The translations under genes and the position numbers were made by a program. 64,000 bases of DNA, from NCBI GenBank assembly GCA_029252045.1, contig JAQXCD010000022.1, forward strand, positions 1-64,000, written 5' to 3'. Source of the DNA: Sulfitobacter sp. GTDB lineage: Bacteria > Pseudomonadota > Alphaproteobacteria > Rhodobacterales > Rhodobacteraceae. The notes beneath the pieces were generated by a model. That model was not told where the DNA came from. It searched no databases and worked only from the letters and a program-made list of their open reading frames with translations. This document shows positions 28,883-39,384 of this stretch, in pieces; position 1 is the first letter of the stretch; the number at the start of each line of letters is the position of its first letter.

Positions 28883-29149
28883 ATGGCCGCACTTGCCCGC
28901 CTGATAGTTATAGGGTTCATCGTCCTGTCGGTGATCTATGTCTGCCTGTCGCTCTATTCCCGCGCTGTCCGCAAGGGCAAGCTGCGCCGCGAATGGCACG
29001 AGGGGCCGCAGGACCAGTCGCTGGACGCCTTTATGGATGAGGGGCTGGAGGACTATGACAAGTCGTTGCGCCGTAAATTGATCCTGTCGGTCTATGTTAT
29101 TCCGGTGATCCTTGTGTCAGTGGTTGTCTATCTTACAAATTTCGCCTGA
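28883..29149 (+). CDS. Cluster gene F: small membrane protein
   Basis: 88 aa with a transmembrane helix at each end (LIVIGFIVLSVIYVCLSL and LILSVYVIPVILVSVVVYL) and a charged, acidic middle (LDAFMDEGLEDYDKSLRR) that would be cytoplasmic or periplasmic. GGAGG lies about 9 nt before the ATG, inside the end of gene E. No family recognised. Confidence 0.75.
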   Translation: MAALARLIVIGFIVLSVIYVCLSLYSRAVRKGKLRREWHEGPQDQSLDAFMDEGLEDYDKSLRRKLILSVYVIPVILVSVVVYLTNFA

Positions 29150-29160
29150 GAGGGTTTTAC

Positions 29161-29793
29161 ATGCTGGGTCTTATCCGTTGGACATTCTGGATCACTGTTT
29201 GGGTGCTGATGGCTGCGGTGTTTCATTATACGCTGCCGCAAGTCGATATCGTCCGCATCACGGACACCTACGAGAAGCGGATTGATCCGGGCGAGAACAA
29301 GCTGTTCTGGGCGCAGGCGGACATCGGGACAGATGGCACTGTGGTCAACCGCGATGTGTTCTTCATCCAGACGCGCCGCGCCAAAGGTGACGTGATGGTA
29401 TACCGGAACGAGGATACCGGCTGGAGCTGGCCACCGTACTTCAAGTTCGACACGTCGAACCTGCAAGCCGAGGCCGGAGATCTTAAATCATCAGAAGCCG
29501 CGCCGCGCTATGCCGCGATCAAACATTACGGCTGGCGGAATGAATTCCTGACAATCTTCCCGAACGCGATTTCCATTCGTCCGGTCGAGGGTCCCGATGC
29601 GGCCAAAGGCATTCCTTGGGTCAATATCGTGATCCTCACTTTGTTCGCGGCTGTGGTCTACGGCATCTGGGTCCGTTGGCGCCGCTTTCGTATGGCTCGC
29701 CTTGATCCGACGTTAGAGGCGATAGAAGATGACTTCGCCGAAAAGTCGGATGCGGTCAGCCGCTGGTTCGGTACATGGCGCAAGAAAAAGTAG
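29161..29793 (+). CDS. Cluster gene G: DUF1523-family membrane protein
   Basis: 210 aa. One N-terminal and one C-terminal transmembrane helix (WTFWITVWVLMAAVFHYTL; IVILTLFAAVVYGIWV) flank a periplasmic domain with VDIVRITDTYEKRID, VFFIQTRRAKGDVMVYRNED and YGWRNEFLTIFPNAISIRPV, the pattern of DUF1523 proteins. Function of the family is not known. Last gene of the AAA+ cluster. Confidence 0.8.
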   Translation: MLGLIRWTFWITVWVLMAAVFHYTLPQVDIVRITDTYEKRIDPGENKLFWAQADIGTDGTVVNRDVFFIQTRRAKGDVMVYRNEDTGWSWPPYFKFDTSNLQAEAGDLKSSEAAPRYAAIKHYGWRNEFLTIFPNAISIRPVEGPDAAKGIPWVNIVILTLFAAVVYGIWVRWRRFRMARLDPTLEAIEDDFAEKSDAVSRWFGTWRKKK

Positions 29794-29844
29794 AGCGCGC
29801 GTTTTGAAAAACTCCGCGCCTGCTAGTAAGGCGAAGTCCAAGGT

Positions 29845-30225
29845 TCAGCCAGTCGGCTGAACCATCCGGCCCATGCGGCGGCCACCCAGAATATGCACAT
29901 GCAAATGCGGCACTTCCTGAACGCCGTGCTCCCCTGCATTGCTGATCATGCGAAACCCGTCACCGGCATCCAGTGTAACGCCTTCCATGCGGCAGACTTC
30001 ACCCACGGCACGCGTGAAATCAACAATCTCGGCGTCAGATGCTTCAGCGGCAAAGTGGTCATAGCTGACGTAAGGCCCCTTGGGGATCACCAAAACATGG
30101 GTTGGTGCCTGCGGATACAAGTCCCGAAAGGCCAGGGCATGCTCGGTCTCTAGAACGGTTGTATTTGGAATTTCGCCCCGCAGGATTTTCGCGAAAATAT
30201 TCTGGTCGTCATAGGTATACCCCAT
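29845..30225 (-). CDS. HIT-family nucleotide hydrolase (HinT-like)
   Basis: 126 aa. The histidine triad HLHVHILGGRRMG is near the C-terminus and DNIFAKILRGEIP-like DQNIFAKILRGEIPN at the start, the standard HINT layout (purine nucleoside phosphoramidase). It is 12 nt from the GT14 gene upstream on the same strand. Confidence 0.93.
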   Translation of the reverse strand: MGYTYDDQNIFAKILRGEIPNTTVLETEHALAFRDLYPQAPTHVLVIPKGPYVSYDHFAAEASDAEIVDFTRAVGEVCRMEGVTLDAGDGFRMISNAGEHGVQEVPHLHVHILGGRRMGRMVQPTG

Positions 30226-30237
30226 CAGGCAGGCTCC

Positions 30238-31815
30238 TCAATCGGCAAACAGGTAGTCGGTGGTGGTGATCTCTTTGGCCTTTTCGTGACCGACACCCAG
30301 AAACGTTGCCAGCTCTTGGGCATTATCTTCGGCCGAGGCAACTTCACGGATGCGGTTGTGGTTCTCGAACTGCGCATCGCGGATGGCATCGCTCTCAAAC
30401 ACCATATCATTGCGAATGGTAGGAAGCAGACGGTCCAGCGTTTCTTCTGATGTCTGCTCACCCGCCAGCCCCACACGCATGGCGTGGCCAATCAGGTATT
30501 CGTCAGAAAAGCTGCACTCGACCTCCAGAATTCGCGTGGTTGAGCGGTCGGACGCAAAATCCTCAAGCAAGTCGAGATTGCCGGGGTCCATGCAGACAAT
30601 CAGGCGGTCCGTCTCGAAGTAATCGAACAACATGCGCATCAGCGCGCGGCGGTGGCGCGTGCGCTTGCCCAATGTCTTCTCGATACCGCCAAGCGCGGGC
30701 AGCGGCGTGTCCTCTTCGTTAAAGACATACTCGATCGCGGGCACATTGGTGGTCTGGCGGATGCGGTCCAGTACCCGTTTGGCCACATGCCACTTCTTGC
30801 AGACAACAATCAACAGCTCGCGCTCACGGCCCAGCGTGCTCTCTGTCTCCCAGAACCGGGTCGAGAAACGCCGCCCGATCCGCCCGCGTCCGGTGAGGAA
30901 CGTAAACAGGCTCCGCCCCTCGTTGCTGATCTGGAACTGTACACCTTGCGCCGCATAGAGCAGGCCCAAACGCCGCTTGAGGTCTTGCGCATTCGGGCTG
31001 ATCTTGCGCGCAAACAGGTAATCTTGCCCCAGCAGCAGATCATAGTGGTCGTTGTAAAACGTCACTGGAATCCCGTAGTCGGTGAACATCAAGAATGTCA
31101 GCGTGCGCCCGCGGATTTCTTTTTCGGGCACCAAATGGCGCACCAAGGTTTGGAAAAACGTCTCGTCCGGAATCCATGTCGTCCGGAAGAAGCGAATGAC
31201 ATCGCGGCGTTTTTTGCAAAACTCCAGCAGGCTTTCGATGGTCTGGCGGCGCAGGCACCACCACTGGCTACCAATCTGGACCTGAATATCATGAGGTATC
31301 TCGCGGGTGATGTTAAAGCGTTTCTGGAATTCGAACATCCAGTAGAATAGCTTTTTCTGGCTCCGCTCGTTAAACCAGTGACGGTAGATCAGCCGCTCTT
31401 TGGTCCAACCGGTCTTGATCCAGTCGCTTTCGAAATAGTCAAAGCTCTCGATGAAGTCGGCATCGTTGTTGTCCAGAAACCGGTGGGTATATTCGGCTGA
31501 TTTGATCGCCATGCAGTCACCTGACAGCATGTAAAAATGCGTAGCCCGTGGAAAATTCTCAACGGCTGCTTCAACAGCATGCAGTGTGGCCTGAACCAAA
31601 GACCATTCACCCCAACCGCAGCGTATGCGTTTTTTCGAAAAGGTAACGTGTGGATTTTGGTCAAGCGCCTTGCGGATAATCCTGTAGTGCGCAGGATCGG
31701 CGCTGGCGTCAAAATGGATCGACATATAATCGCCCACAGCTGTCAGCCGCTCCGCCTGCTTGATGATGGCGTCCGGATCTTTATGACACAGCAAGATGTA
31801 GGCAATTTTTGCCAT
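30238..31815 (-). CDS. GT14-family glycosyltransferase (core-2/I-branching type)
   Basis: 525 aa. N-terminal part has the branching N-acetylglucosaminyltransferase-like pattern: IAYILLCHKDPDAII, YMSIHFDASADP, CGWGEWSLVQATLHAVE, THFYMLSGDCMAIKS and IPDETFFQTLVRHLV. The C-terminal 200 residues (from about SPNAQDLKRRLG) form a second, uncharacterised domain found with this enzyme in Rhodobacterales (I recall it as DUF5928). Likely builds a cell-surface glycan. Divergent from the sulfotransferase gene, which may act on the same glycan. Confidence 0.85.
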   Translation of the reverse strand: MAKIAYILLCHKDPDAIIKQAERLTAVGDYMSIHFDASADPAHYRIIRKALDQNPHVTFSKKRIRCGWGEWSLVQATLHAVEAAVENFPRATHFYMLSGDCMAIKSAEYTHRFLDNNDADFIESFDYFESDWIKTGWTKERLIYRHWFNERSQKKLFYWMFEFQKRFNITREIPHDIQVQIGSQWWCLRRQTIESLLEFCKKRRDVIRFFRTTWIPDETFFQTLVRHLVPEKEIRGRTLTFLMFTDYGIPVTFYNDHYDLLLGQDYLFARKISPNAQDLKRRLGLLYAAQGVQFQISNEGRSLFTFLTGRGRIGRRFSTRFWETESTLGRERELLIVVCKKWHVAKRVLDRIRQTTNVPAIEYVFNEEDTPLPALGGIEKTLGKRTRHRRALMRMLFDYFETDRLIVCMDPGNLDLLEDFASDRSTTRILEVECSFSDEYLIGHAMRVGLAGEQTSEETLDRLLPTIRNDMVFESDAIRDAQFENHNRIREVASAEDNAQELATFLGVGHEKAKEITTTDYLFAD

Positions 31816-31957
31816 TCAGGAACCATTCACCGTAAATATACTCTATAGTTTACCTAGATAATGATGAACACTTATTGAATAAACAGCAATTATTTGCTTT
31901 TGTAGAATGAAAGCCGTCCTAAGAGGCGGCAAAAGCCGTTTGAGCAGGAGTATCATC

Positions 31958-32703
31958 ATGGGTTTTCCCGGCACATGTACTACTCGGATCACGGGGTGTT
32001 TTTTGACGGCGACATCCATGATGCAAAGGGTGGGATGCACAAATGGGCACTGGAAGAGAGCCAGGACCCGATTGCCCGAAACGTCCAGAACAATAGCTCA
32101 TTCGCCTTCACATGCGTCCGTAATCCGTACACCCGAATCCTCAGTTCGTTCTTTGACAAGATCTGCGGAATTCAACGTAACGGCAAACGCTACCGTGGCA
32201 ATTTGGTCCCACTTTTGATCCAGAAATACGGGATCGAGGTTGGTGGAGACGATGGAAAGCAGGAATTCGATCAAATTGCGAGTTTCCGTCGCTTCTTGTT
32301 GTTCGCCCGTGACACCATCCGTTGGCGCCGCCCAATGGACCCTGACATCCACTGGTCCGGCCAGGCCGGCCACGTCAGCACCTTCATTGTGAATGGCGGC
32401 AAATACGATAAAATCATCTGGACGGAGTCGTTCAACGACGGCATGCGCGACGTGCTGGACTCGATCAAGACCCCTCACCCGATCAACCTCGAAGAAATCC
32501 CCCGGTTTAACGAAAGCGAAGGGCACGGCCCCAAGCGCGCGCATCCGGTTGAAGACTACTTTGACGACCTCTCGATGCATCTGGTCTACGAAATCTACAA
32601 ACGCGATTTTAACCTGTTCAAATACGACTTTGAAAATCCGGGTAATAAGATGCCCATAGGTGAGATTGATCTGGATGAGGTCCACGCCAAACTTGGCGAC
32701 TAA
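31958..32703 (+). pseudogene. Sulfotransferase, family 2 type, probable 5' frameshift
   Basis: The main frame (usable from ATG 31975, 242 aa) contains FAFTCVRNPYTRILSSFF, matching the 3'-phosphate-binding RNPxxRxxS motif of PAPS sulfotransferases, and RAHPVEDYFDDLSMHLVYEI. The 5'-phosphosulfate loop usually near the N-terminus is missing. The ATG at 31958 has AGGAG 7 nt upstream and reads MGFPGT but is out of frame by one base with the rest; ATG 31975 has no ribosome site. A lost base between them is the simplest reading, but a naturally short protein cannot be excluded. A TAG at 31903 closes the frame upstream. Confidence 0.6.
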
Positions 32704-32737
32704 TACCTTACCCGTTAATTAATACTATATATAAAAT

Positions 32738-32774
32738 GCAAAGGGTTGTTTCGTGTGCGAAACACCCTCTTTGC
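32738..32774 (+). terminator. Imperfect hairpin after the sulfotransferase gene
   Basis: GCAAAGGGTTGTTTCG / CGAAACACCCTCTTTGC pair with one bulge around a TGTG loop, after an A+T-rich stretch. No U-tract follows, so termination is possible but not certain. Confidence 0.4.
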
Positions 32775-32847
32775 TGGCGTCTGGACAAATCCCGTGCGGT
32801 TGGGTCTAGTTTGATCATACGTTTATCTCACCCGAAAGGCACGCCAT

Positions 32848-33543
32848 ATGGCTTATGTTTTCCCCGCGCCGGCGCAGGCAAGTCTTGCTGTACAGGGCTC
32901 TGATGCCCGCTTCCCGATCCGCCGGATTTTCTGCGTTGGCCGCAATTACGAGGCCCATGCGCGCGAAATGGGCAATGACCCCGATCGCGAGCCCCCCTTC
33001 TTCTTCACCAAGCCTGCGGATGCTGGCTGTGATACGCCCTGCACCATTCCTTACCCGCCGCTGACCAATGATCTTCACCACGAGATCGAGTTGGTCATCG
33101 CCATCGGCAAAGGCGGCGCTAACATCGCAGCGGCTGATGTGGCGGATCACATCTGGGGTGCGTCCGTGGGCATTGATCTCACACGCCGCGATCTACAAGC
33201 CGAGGCCAAAGCAACGCGCCGCCCATGGGACTGGGGCAAGGCTTTTGACCTCAGCGCACCCATCGCCGCACTCAAACCCATAGCAGACGTGCCCAGCCTG
33301 ACAAAAGGCCGCATCTGGCTGGCTGTAAACGGCGAAGTCCGTCAGGACGCTGATATCGCTGATCTGATTTGGTCGGTGGCTGAACATATCGCCACCCTCA
33401 GCGAAAGCATCACACTCGCGCCCGGTGATCTGGTCATGACAGGCACCCCCGCAGGTGTTGCGGCACTGGTCGAGGGGGATGTTGTCACAGGCGGCGTCGA
33501 TGGCATCGCCACGCTAGAGGTAACAATCGGCCCCCGCGCCTGA
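32848..33543 (+). CDS. Fumarylacetoacetate hydrolase-family protein
   Basis: 231 aa. FAH fold: IFCVGRNYEAHAREMG, PPFFFTKPADA, DLHHEIELVIAIGKGG (metal-binding Glu pair) and GDLVMTGTPAGVAALVEGD. Such short FAH proteins are acylpyruvate hydrolases or oxaloacetate tautomerase/decarboxylase-like enzymes. Context gives no pathway. Confidence 0.9.
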   Translation: MAYVFPAPAQASLAVQGSDARFPIRRIFCVGRNYEAHAREMGNDPDREPPFFFTKPADAGCDTPCTIPYPPLTNDLHHEIELVIAIGKGGANIAAADVADHIWGASVGIDLTRRDLQAEAKATRRPWDWGKAFDLSAPIAALKPIADVPSLTKGRIWLAVNGEVRQDADIADLIWSVAEHIATLSESITLAPGDLVMTGTPAGVAALVEGDVVTGGVDGIATLEVTIGPRA

Positions 33544-33546
33544 TTT

Positions 33547-33611
33547 CTATCTTTCTTGGCCTTAAATCCTCCGGGGGAATTGGCCCTTGGGTCAATGGGG
33601 GCTGGCCCCCA
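33547..33611 (-). repeat. Dispersed 3' element, copy B
   Basis: On the minus strand, reading from the DUF805 gene stop: hairpin TGGGGGC-CA-GCCCCCA (33611-33596) and then GGATTTAAGGCCAAGAAAGA (tail at about 33569-33550). Same order and strand relation to the preceding gene as copies A and C. It also separates the convergent FAH gene. Confidence 0.75.
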
Positions 33612-33631
33612 ATCCCGCCGGAGGACAATGC

Positions 33632-34222
33632 TCAGTGCTGTGGGGCGGGTCCCCACAGGTTTTCTTCGTCCTGCGATTTTGTGCAGTAGAAGACAATCAA
33701 AACGATCCAGCCGATAATTGGCACCAAAAACAATAGGAACCACCAACCGGACCTGCCGATGTCGTGCAAGCGCCGGATGCTTACAGCGATAGAAGGCAGC
33801 AGTGTTGCAAGCGACAGGATAAGGTTGACCGGCCCTGAATCCCCCATCCCCATCATCGTGTCGATGATTACGGCTCCAATGCTCATTAATATCATCCACA
33901 GCGTCCACCACCAGTATTGCGACCGGGTCGAGCGTGTTTTGAAATCCACATAGCGGGCAAAGCCGTCTTTCAGCGCGCCAACAAAAGTGTTGGCATCCGT
34001 GCGGGCAGGGTCTGCGCCGTCGCTCAGGGGCGCATGGGCGGGCTGTGCTTGTTGTCCACTTGCGTTATCTGCCCGTCCATAGGGCAGCCAGTCTTGCATG
34101 CCCTCTTGCCAAACCAGGGTATCGCTGCGGATTGCCCCCGCGGCGACCAATTCGTCAAACTCGCTCTGGCTAACGGGCCCGTTGGAGGCACCTTCAACCG
34201 CGTAATACCATTGTGCACTCAT
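33632..34222 (-). CDS. DUF805 membrane protein with N-terminal GYF_2 domain
   Basis: 196 aa. Residues 1-50 (WYYAVEGASNGPVSQSEFDE, LVWQEGMQDWLPYG) are a GYF_2 domain. The rest is a DUF805 membrane domain with three or four helices (YWWWTLWMILMSIGAVII; SIAVSIRRLHDIGRSGWWFL). Function of DUF805 is unknown. Confidence 0.9.
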   Translation of the reverse strand: MSAQWYYAVEGASNGPVSQSEFDELVAAGAIRSDTLVWQEGMQDWLPYGRADNASGQQAQPAHAPLSDGADPARTDANTFVGALKDGFARYVDFKTRSTRSQYWWWTLWMILMSIGAVIIDTMMGMGDSGPVNLILSLATLLPSIAVSIRRLHDIGRSGWWFLLFLVPIIGWIVLIVFYCTKSQDEENLWGPAPQH

Positions 34223-34290
34223 GTTCCGCTTGCATCCTTCCTAATGTCTAAGAAGCAGCCTGGCGCGGCTTTGGCATTGCCGCAACGGAA

Positions 34291-35667
34291 TCAGCGTGGC
34301 TGCCCGGCCAGAGTCTGCGCTGCCCGCGCGCGGGCTTCATCCGCCAATGCAGGTAGGCCCGTTTTGGCATAGACCTCACCCAGCAGCAGGTTCAGCGGCA
34401 CCCCGTCCGGATCATAGGTGCGCCGCATCTCCAGGACTTGTTGCGCCGCCGAGGCGCGGCCGTCTTGCACCAACGCATCCAGATGGATTTGCTCGAACAA
34501 ATCGCGCTGCGCATGGCTGCCCCCGCATTCTGCCATCCGCGGCAGAGCGCGGGCCATCTGTGTAATAACAGTGCTCCAATCGCCCCGCGCGTGGGCGGTG
34601 ATGGCGGTTGCAGCGGGCAGGGCCACATCGCACCATGCAACATGGTCGTGTTGCGTGATGTCGCCCGCGCGTTCCTTGATGGCTTGCATCAAGGGTGCGG
34701 CCTCCGCGCGGCCTGTCCGGCTGAGAGCATAGAGATATTGCAGCGTCAGGAAAGGGCTGACCGTATCCGCGCCGCGCTGTGCGACATGGTCTGCGACATC
34801 CGCCCAACGGTCACCCACATTTACGCCCGCAAACTCCATCCGTGCCAGCAGCGACGTAGCCCCGACCTGATCTTGGGAGTAGTTCTTGGCCAACCCCCAA
34901 ACATGGGTGTCATAAGCGGTGCGCACGTCGTCATGCCGCCCGAGGCTGAGATAGAACAGCGCCAGATGCCACCAGTTATGACTGCGCATAAAACTGTTCA
35001 GCCCGCTCCAAGTGTCGGCCACGCTTTCCATAAACGCGGCGCCCTCGGCCACCCGGCCTTGGGTCAACATCACATGGGCGATGGCGTGATGTGACCAGGC
35101 TTCATCATGTTGCAGCGTCATGGCGTGGCGTGCGGCTGCTTCTGCGCGGTCCAGCAGGTGGCATTGCTCGTACCCGAAGGCAATCATGCCGTGGACATAG
35201 GCAATGTCCTCTGCCTCTGGCAGAGATTTGAGCGCCATGCGCAGCATTCCTGCGGCATCGCCCAGATTGAACAGGTGATACTGCGCCAGTTTCAGTACTG
35301 CCATATCGCGCGGGTGGTCGGCGGTGATCCGGTCGCATATTTCCAACAGTTCGGGCACTGCGCCGCGCGTCCATGCCTCTGCCGCGTCAATCACCAGTGC
35401 TTCGCGTGCTGTCGTTCCGCTGCGCAGGGCCTGTGCGCGGGCCAGATAAGGTGCGGCCTTTTGCGGGGCCACGGGGGCTTCGAGAAACATCCACAACAAG
35501 GCGGCATAGGCATTCGCCAGTGCGCATTCTGGGTCCGCATCGGCAATGGCGACGATGTTAGCGGCTTTGGGTTGATAGCTGAGGAACCCGTGGATGAAGT
35601 CATTGATCCCTTGCAGCGTGTCGGCGTTTTCGCAGGTGAGGGGCAGGCCGTAGAGATCTTGGGTCAT
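34291..35667 (-). CDS. Tetratricopeptide-repeat protein (TTC38-like)
   Basis: 458 aa, soluble, helical throughout with TPR-like units (LKLAQYHLFNLGDAAGMLRM, AFGYEQCHLLDRAEAAARHA, HAIAHVMLTQGRVAEGAAFM, HNWWHLALFYLSLGRHDDVR). The SHNWWHLALF segment is typical of TTC38-type proteins. Its start overlaps the end of the upstream hydrolase gene by 4 nt, so it belongs to the peptide transport set. Exact role unknown. Confidence 0.85.
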   Translation of the reverse strand: MTQDLYGLPLTCENADTLQGINDFIHGFLSYQPKAANIVAIADADPECALANAYAALLWMFLEAPVAPQKAAPYLARAQALRSGTTAREALVIDAAEAWTRGAVPELLEICDRITADHPRDMAVLKLAQYHLFNLGDAAGMLRMALKSLPEAEDIAYVHGMIAFGYEQCHLLDRAEAAARHAMTLQHDEAWSHHAIAHVMLTQGRVAEGAAFMESVADTWSGLNSFMRSHNWWHLALFYLSLGRHDDVRTAYDTHVWGLAKNYSQDQVGATSLLARMEFAGVNVGDRWADVADHVAQRGADTVSPFLTLQYLYALSRTGRAEAAPLMQAIKERAGDITQHDHVAWCDVALPAATAITAHARGDWSTVITQMARALPRMAECGGSHAQRDLFEQIHLDALVQDGRASAAQQVLEMRRTYDPDGVPLNLLLGEVYAKTGLPALADEARARAAQTLAGQPR

Positions 35668-36455
35668 GTCTGTGTCTCCTGAGTAAAGCGGCGCAGATGG
35701 CTTGCCACAGCATCGGGCGCATCCCAGTGGAGGGAGTGTCCCGCCCCCGCAATGACGTGGCTGGCGATGTCACCCAATGTCGGGCGGGCAAGGTCCAGTG
35801 GCAGCAACAGATCATCCGCTGCAAGAAGGGCTTGGACAGGGCAGGAGATGCTATCTGGTGTATCCGGCATATAACCGTCCAGCGCTGCAATCTGGTGTGC
35901 CATGGCCTGCATACTCTGGGCGTAAGGATAAGCAAGCGATGCCGCCGCTGCCTGCGCGACCATCCCCTTCGCGTCGTAGAGCGCGGGCGCGAAAAGCCAT
36001 GGGAACAACGCATGCAGCCAGACATCGGGCGCTGCATCGCTGCGCCGGATCGCCAGAAGCGTCTTGAACAGCGCCACGTTGCGCTCTAGCCGCAGGGGGG
36101 CAGCGGCGGCCAGTGTCAGCGTTTTGACTGCATCGGGATGCGCACAGGCCAGCCGCATACCGATCATCCCGCCCAGCGAATGACCCAAAACATGCGCAGG
36201 GCCCATATCCAGATGGTGCAGCAGCGCGGCACAGTCCGCAGCGAAATGGTCAACGCTTACCGGTGCATCCCACGGGGCCGTCCGGCCCGTCGTGCGGTTA
36301 TCGGGGCGGATCAGGGTGAAATGCGGCTCTAATAAGGGAACCAGTGGCGCCCAACTTGCACTGTCGCTCATCATTCCGGCAATCAGCAGCAGGGGTGGGC
36401 CGTTGCCCGAGATTTCGTAGTGTTGTGCGATGTTGTTGTGATCAAAGATCGGCAT
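35664..36455 (-). CDS. Alpha/beta hydrolase
   Basis: 263 aa. Nucleophile elbow LGHSLGGMIGMRLA, oxyanion region LLLIAGMMSDSASW and a C-terminal histidine in AGAGHSLHWDAPDA. ATG 36455 is chosen over 36461 and the track start since GGAGGG then has 6-nt spacing; it overlaps the P1 peptidase gene by 14 nt. Substrate unknown. Confidence 0.88.
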   Translation of the reverse strand: MPIFDHNNIAQHYEISGNGPPLLLIAGMMSDSASWAPLVPLLEPHFTLIRPDNRTTGRTAPWDAPVSVDHFAADCAALLHHLDMGPAHVLGHSLGGMIGMRLACAHPDAVKTLTLAAAAPLRLERNVALFKTLLAIRRSDAAPDVWLHALFPWLFAPALYDAKGMVAQAAAASLAYPYAQSMQAMAHQIAALDGYMPDTPDSISCPVQALLAADDLLLPLDLARPTLGDIASHVIAGAGHSLHWDAPDAVASHLRRFTQETQT

Positions 36456-37437
36456 TGGCATCCCTCCAGCAGGGCATGATGTCACCCGCAGCAGGGGTTG
36501 CGGCATAGACCGCGCGGGCAATGGCACGGCTGAGGCACAGGGCAGCGGCGTGGCCCGTCATCAGCACATCCGCCGCAGGACGCGCGCCTGTGGTGAGGGC
36601 AAAGACCAGATCGCCGTCGTTGGGTGTATGGGCGGGCACACAGGCCCGCGCGATGCCATCATGCGCAGCGGTGGCCACACGGTGGCATTCGGCCTTGGTC
36701 AGGATCGCATCCGTGGCGATGATTGCGATGGTGGTGTTGGCGCGGGCCGACAGGGCGTTAAACTTGCGGCTCTCGCGGCTCAGCCCCAGACCGCTGACAG
36801 GGTCCGGCCCGATACCGCCAAACTCGCCATCCATCTCGAACGGGGCGGCATAGAAATGGCGGTCACCCGGGGTGGTCACAGCGCCTACGGGATTGGCAGC
36901 GACCAAGGCGGCAACCGTGCTGCCATCGGGCAGTTGCAGGGATGCCGTGCCCAGCCCGCCTTTGAGCATTGCCGTCAAGGCACCTGTGCCCGCCCCCACT
37001 GTGCCAATGTCGAATTCGGCTTTCGCCGCGCGGTAGGCGGCTAACCCCAAGGCGCGGTAGGGGTTATCCGCCCAGTCCTTATCGCCGCCGTTGAGCAGAT
37101 CAAAAAGGATCGCCCCCGGGACCAAAGGGATTTGCGCAGGTCCGATGCGAAACCCGCGCCCGTCTGCCCGCAGCCCGTCTACCACGCCGGAGCAAGCATC
37201 CAGCCCGAAGGCCGACCCGCCCGATAGCACCAGCGCATCCACTGCCGCCACGGATTTGTCAGGGGCCAGAAGATCTGTCTCACGCGTGCCGGGGGCGCCG
37301 CCCATCACCGCGACTGAGGCCACAAATGGCGTGTCCCCCACCACAACCGTGGTGCCGGATTTCAGGGCGTGATCCTGCGCGTTGCCAACCCGTAGGCCAG
37401 CGATGTCGCTCAGGCTGTTGGTGGGGCCTGCCTGCAT
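36442..37437 (-). CDS. P1-family (S58, DmpA/NylC-type) self-processing peptidase/amidase
   Basis: 331 aa. P1 peptidases cleave themselves to give an N-terminal nucleophile. LRVGNAQD, MGGAPGTRETDLL, LVLSGGSAFGLDA and KAEFDIGTVGAGTGALTAML are family segments, and ANTTIAIIATDAILTK has the NTT motif at which NylC-like members cleave. Family members are aminopeptidases or amidases acting on small peptides, beta-peptides or lactam oligomers. It lies downstream of the peptide ABC transporter, which fits cytoplasmic cleavage of imported peptides. Confidence 0.9.
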   Translation of the reverse strand: MQAGPTNSLSDIAGLRVGNAQDHALKSGTTVVVGDTPFVASVAVMGGAPGTRETDLLAPDKSVAAVDALVLSGGSAFGLDACSGVVDGLRADGRGFRIGPAQIPLVPGAILFDLLNGGDKDWADNPYRALGLAAYRAAKAEFDIGTVGAGTGALTAMLKGGLGTASLQLPDGSTVAALVAANPVGAVTTPGDRHFYAAPFEMDGEFGGIGPDPVSGLGLSRESRKFNALSARANTTIAIIATDAILTKAECHRVATAAHDGIARACVPAHTPNDGDLVFALTTGARPAADVLMTGHAAALCLSRAIARAVYAATPAAGDIMPCWRDANADL

Positions 37438-37438
37438 G

Positions 37439-37785
37439 TTAAATCCTCGGCTTGCTGCAGGCGGTCTCGGCGTCGCCGGTGTTGGGGGTGCCTTTCGGCT
37501 CGATCAGCAGGACGTGGCATTCCTCAACCGCGCGGGGGCGGTGGGTAACACCTGCGGGCACAACAAAGACTTCGCCTTCCTTCACAACGTGGCTTTCGCC
37601 TTCGAGGTCCATGGTGAATTCGCCTTGCAGGACCAAAAAGAAATCGTCGGTGTCTTCGTGCAGGTGGAACGGAAACTCGCCCGAGAATTTCGCAACCATG
37701 ATGTCGTTGTCATTGTAGTCTGCGACAATATGCGGGTCCCAATGGGTTGAGAACTGGTTGAGTTTATCCAGCAGGTTCACGGTTT

Positions 37786-37789
<4 letters not shown>
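37439..37789 (-). CDS. Small cupin protein
   Basis: 116 aa, single cupin domain: [20 protein letters not shown] provides the metal-binding His/Glu set and [15 protein letters not shown] the second motif. Overlaps the ABC ATPase gene by 4 nt and is 1 nt from the P1 peptidase gene. Substrate unknown. Confidence 0.88.

Positions 37790-39380
<1,591 letters not shown>

Positions 39381-39384
<4 letters not shown>

Noticed and set aside
28880-29040. C-terminal extension of cluster gene E in its original frame
   Set aside because: Arg/Pro/Gly-rich text overlapping gene F; the natural end in the +1 frame is at 28879.
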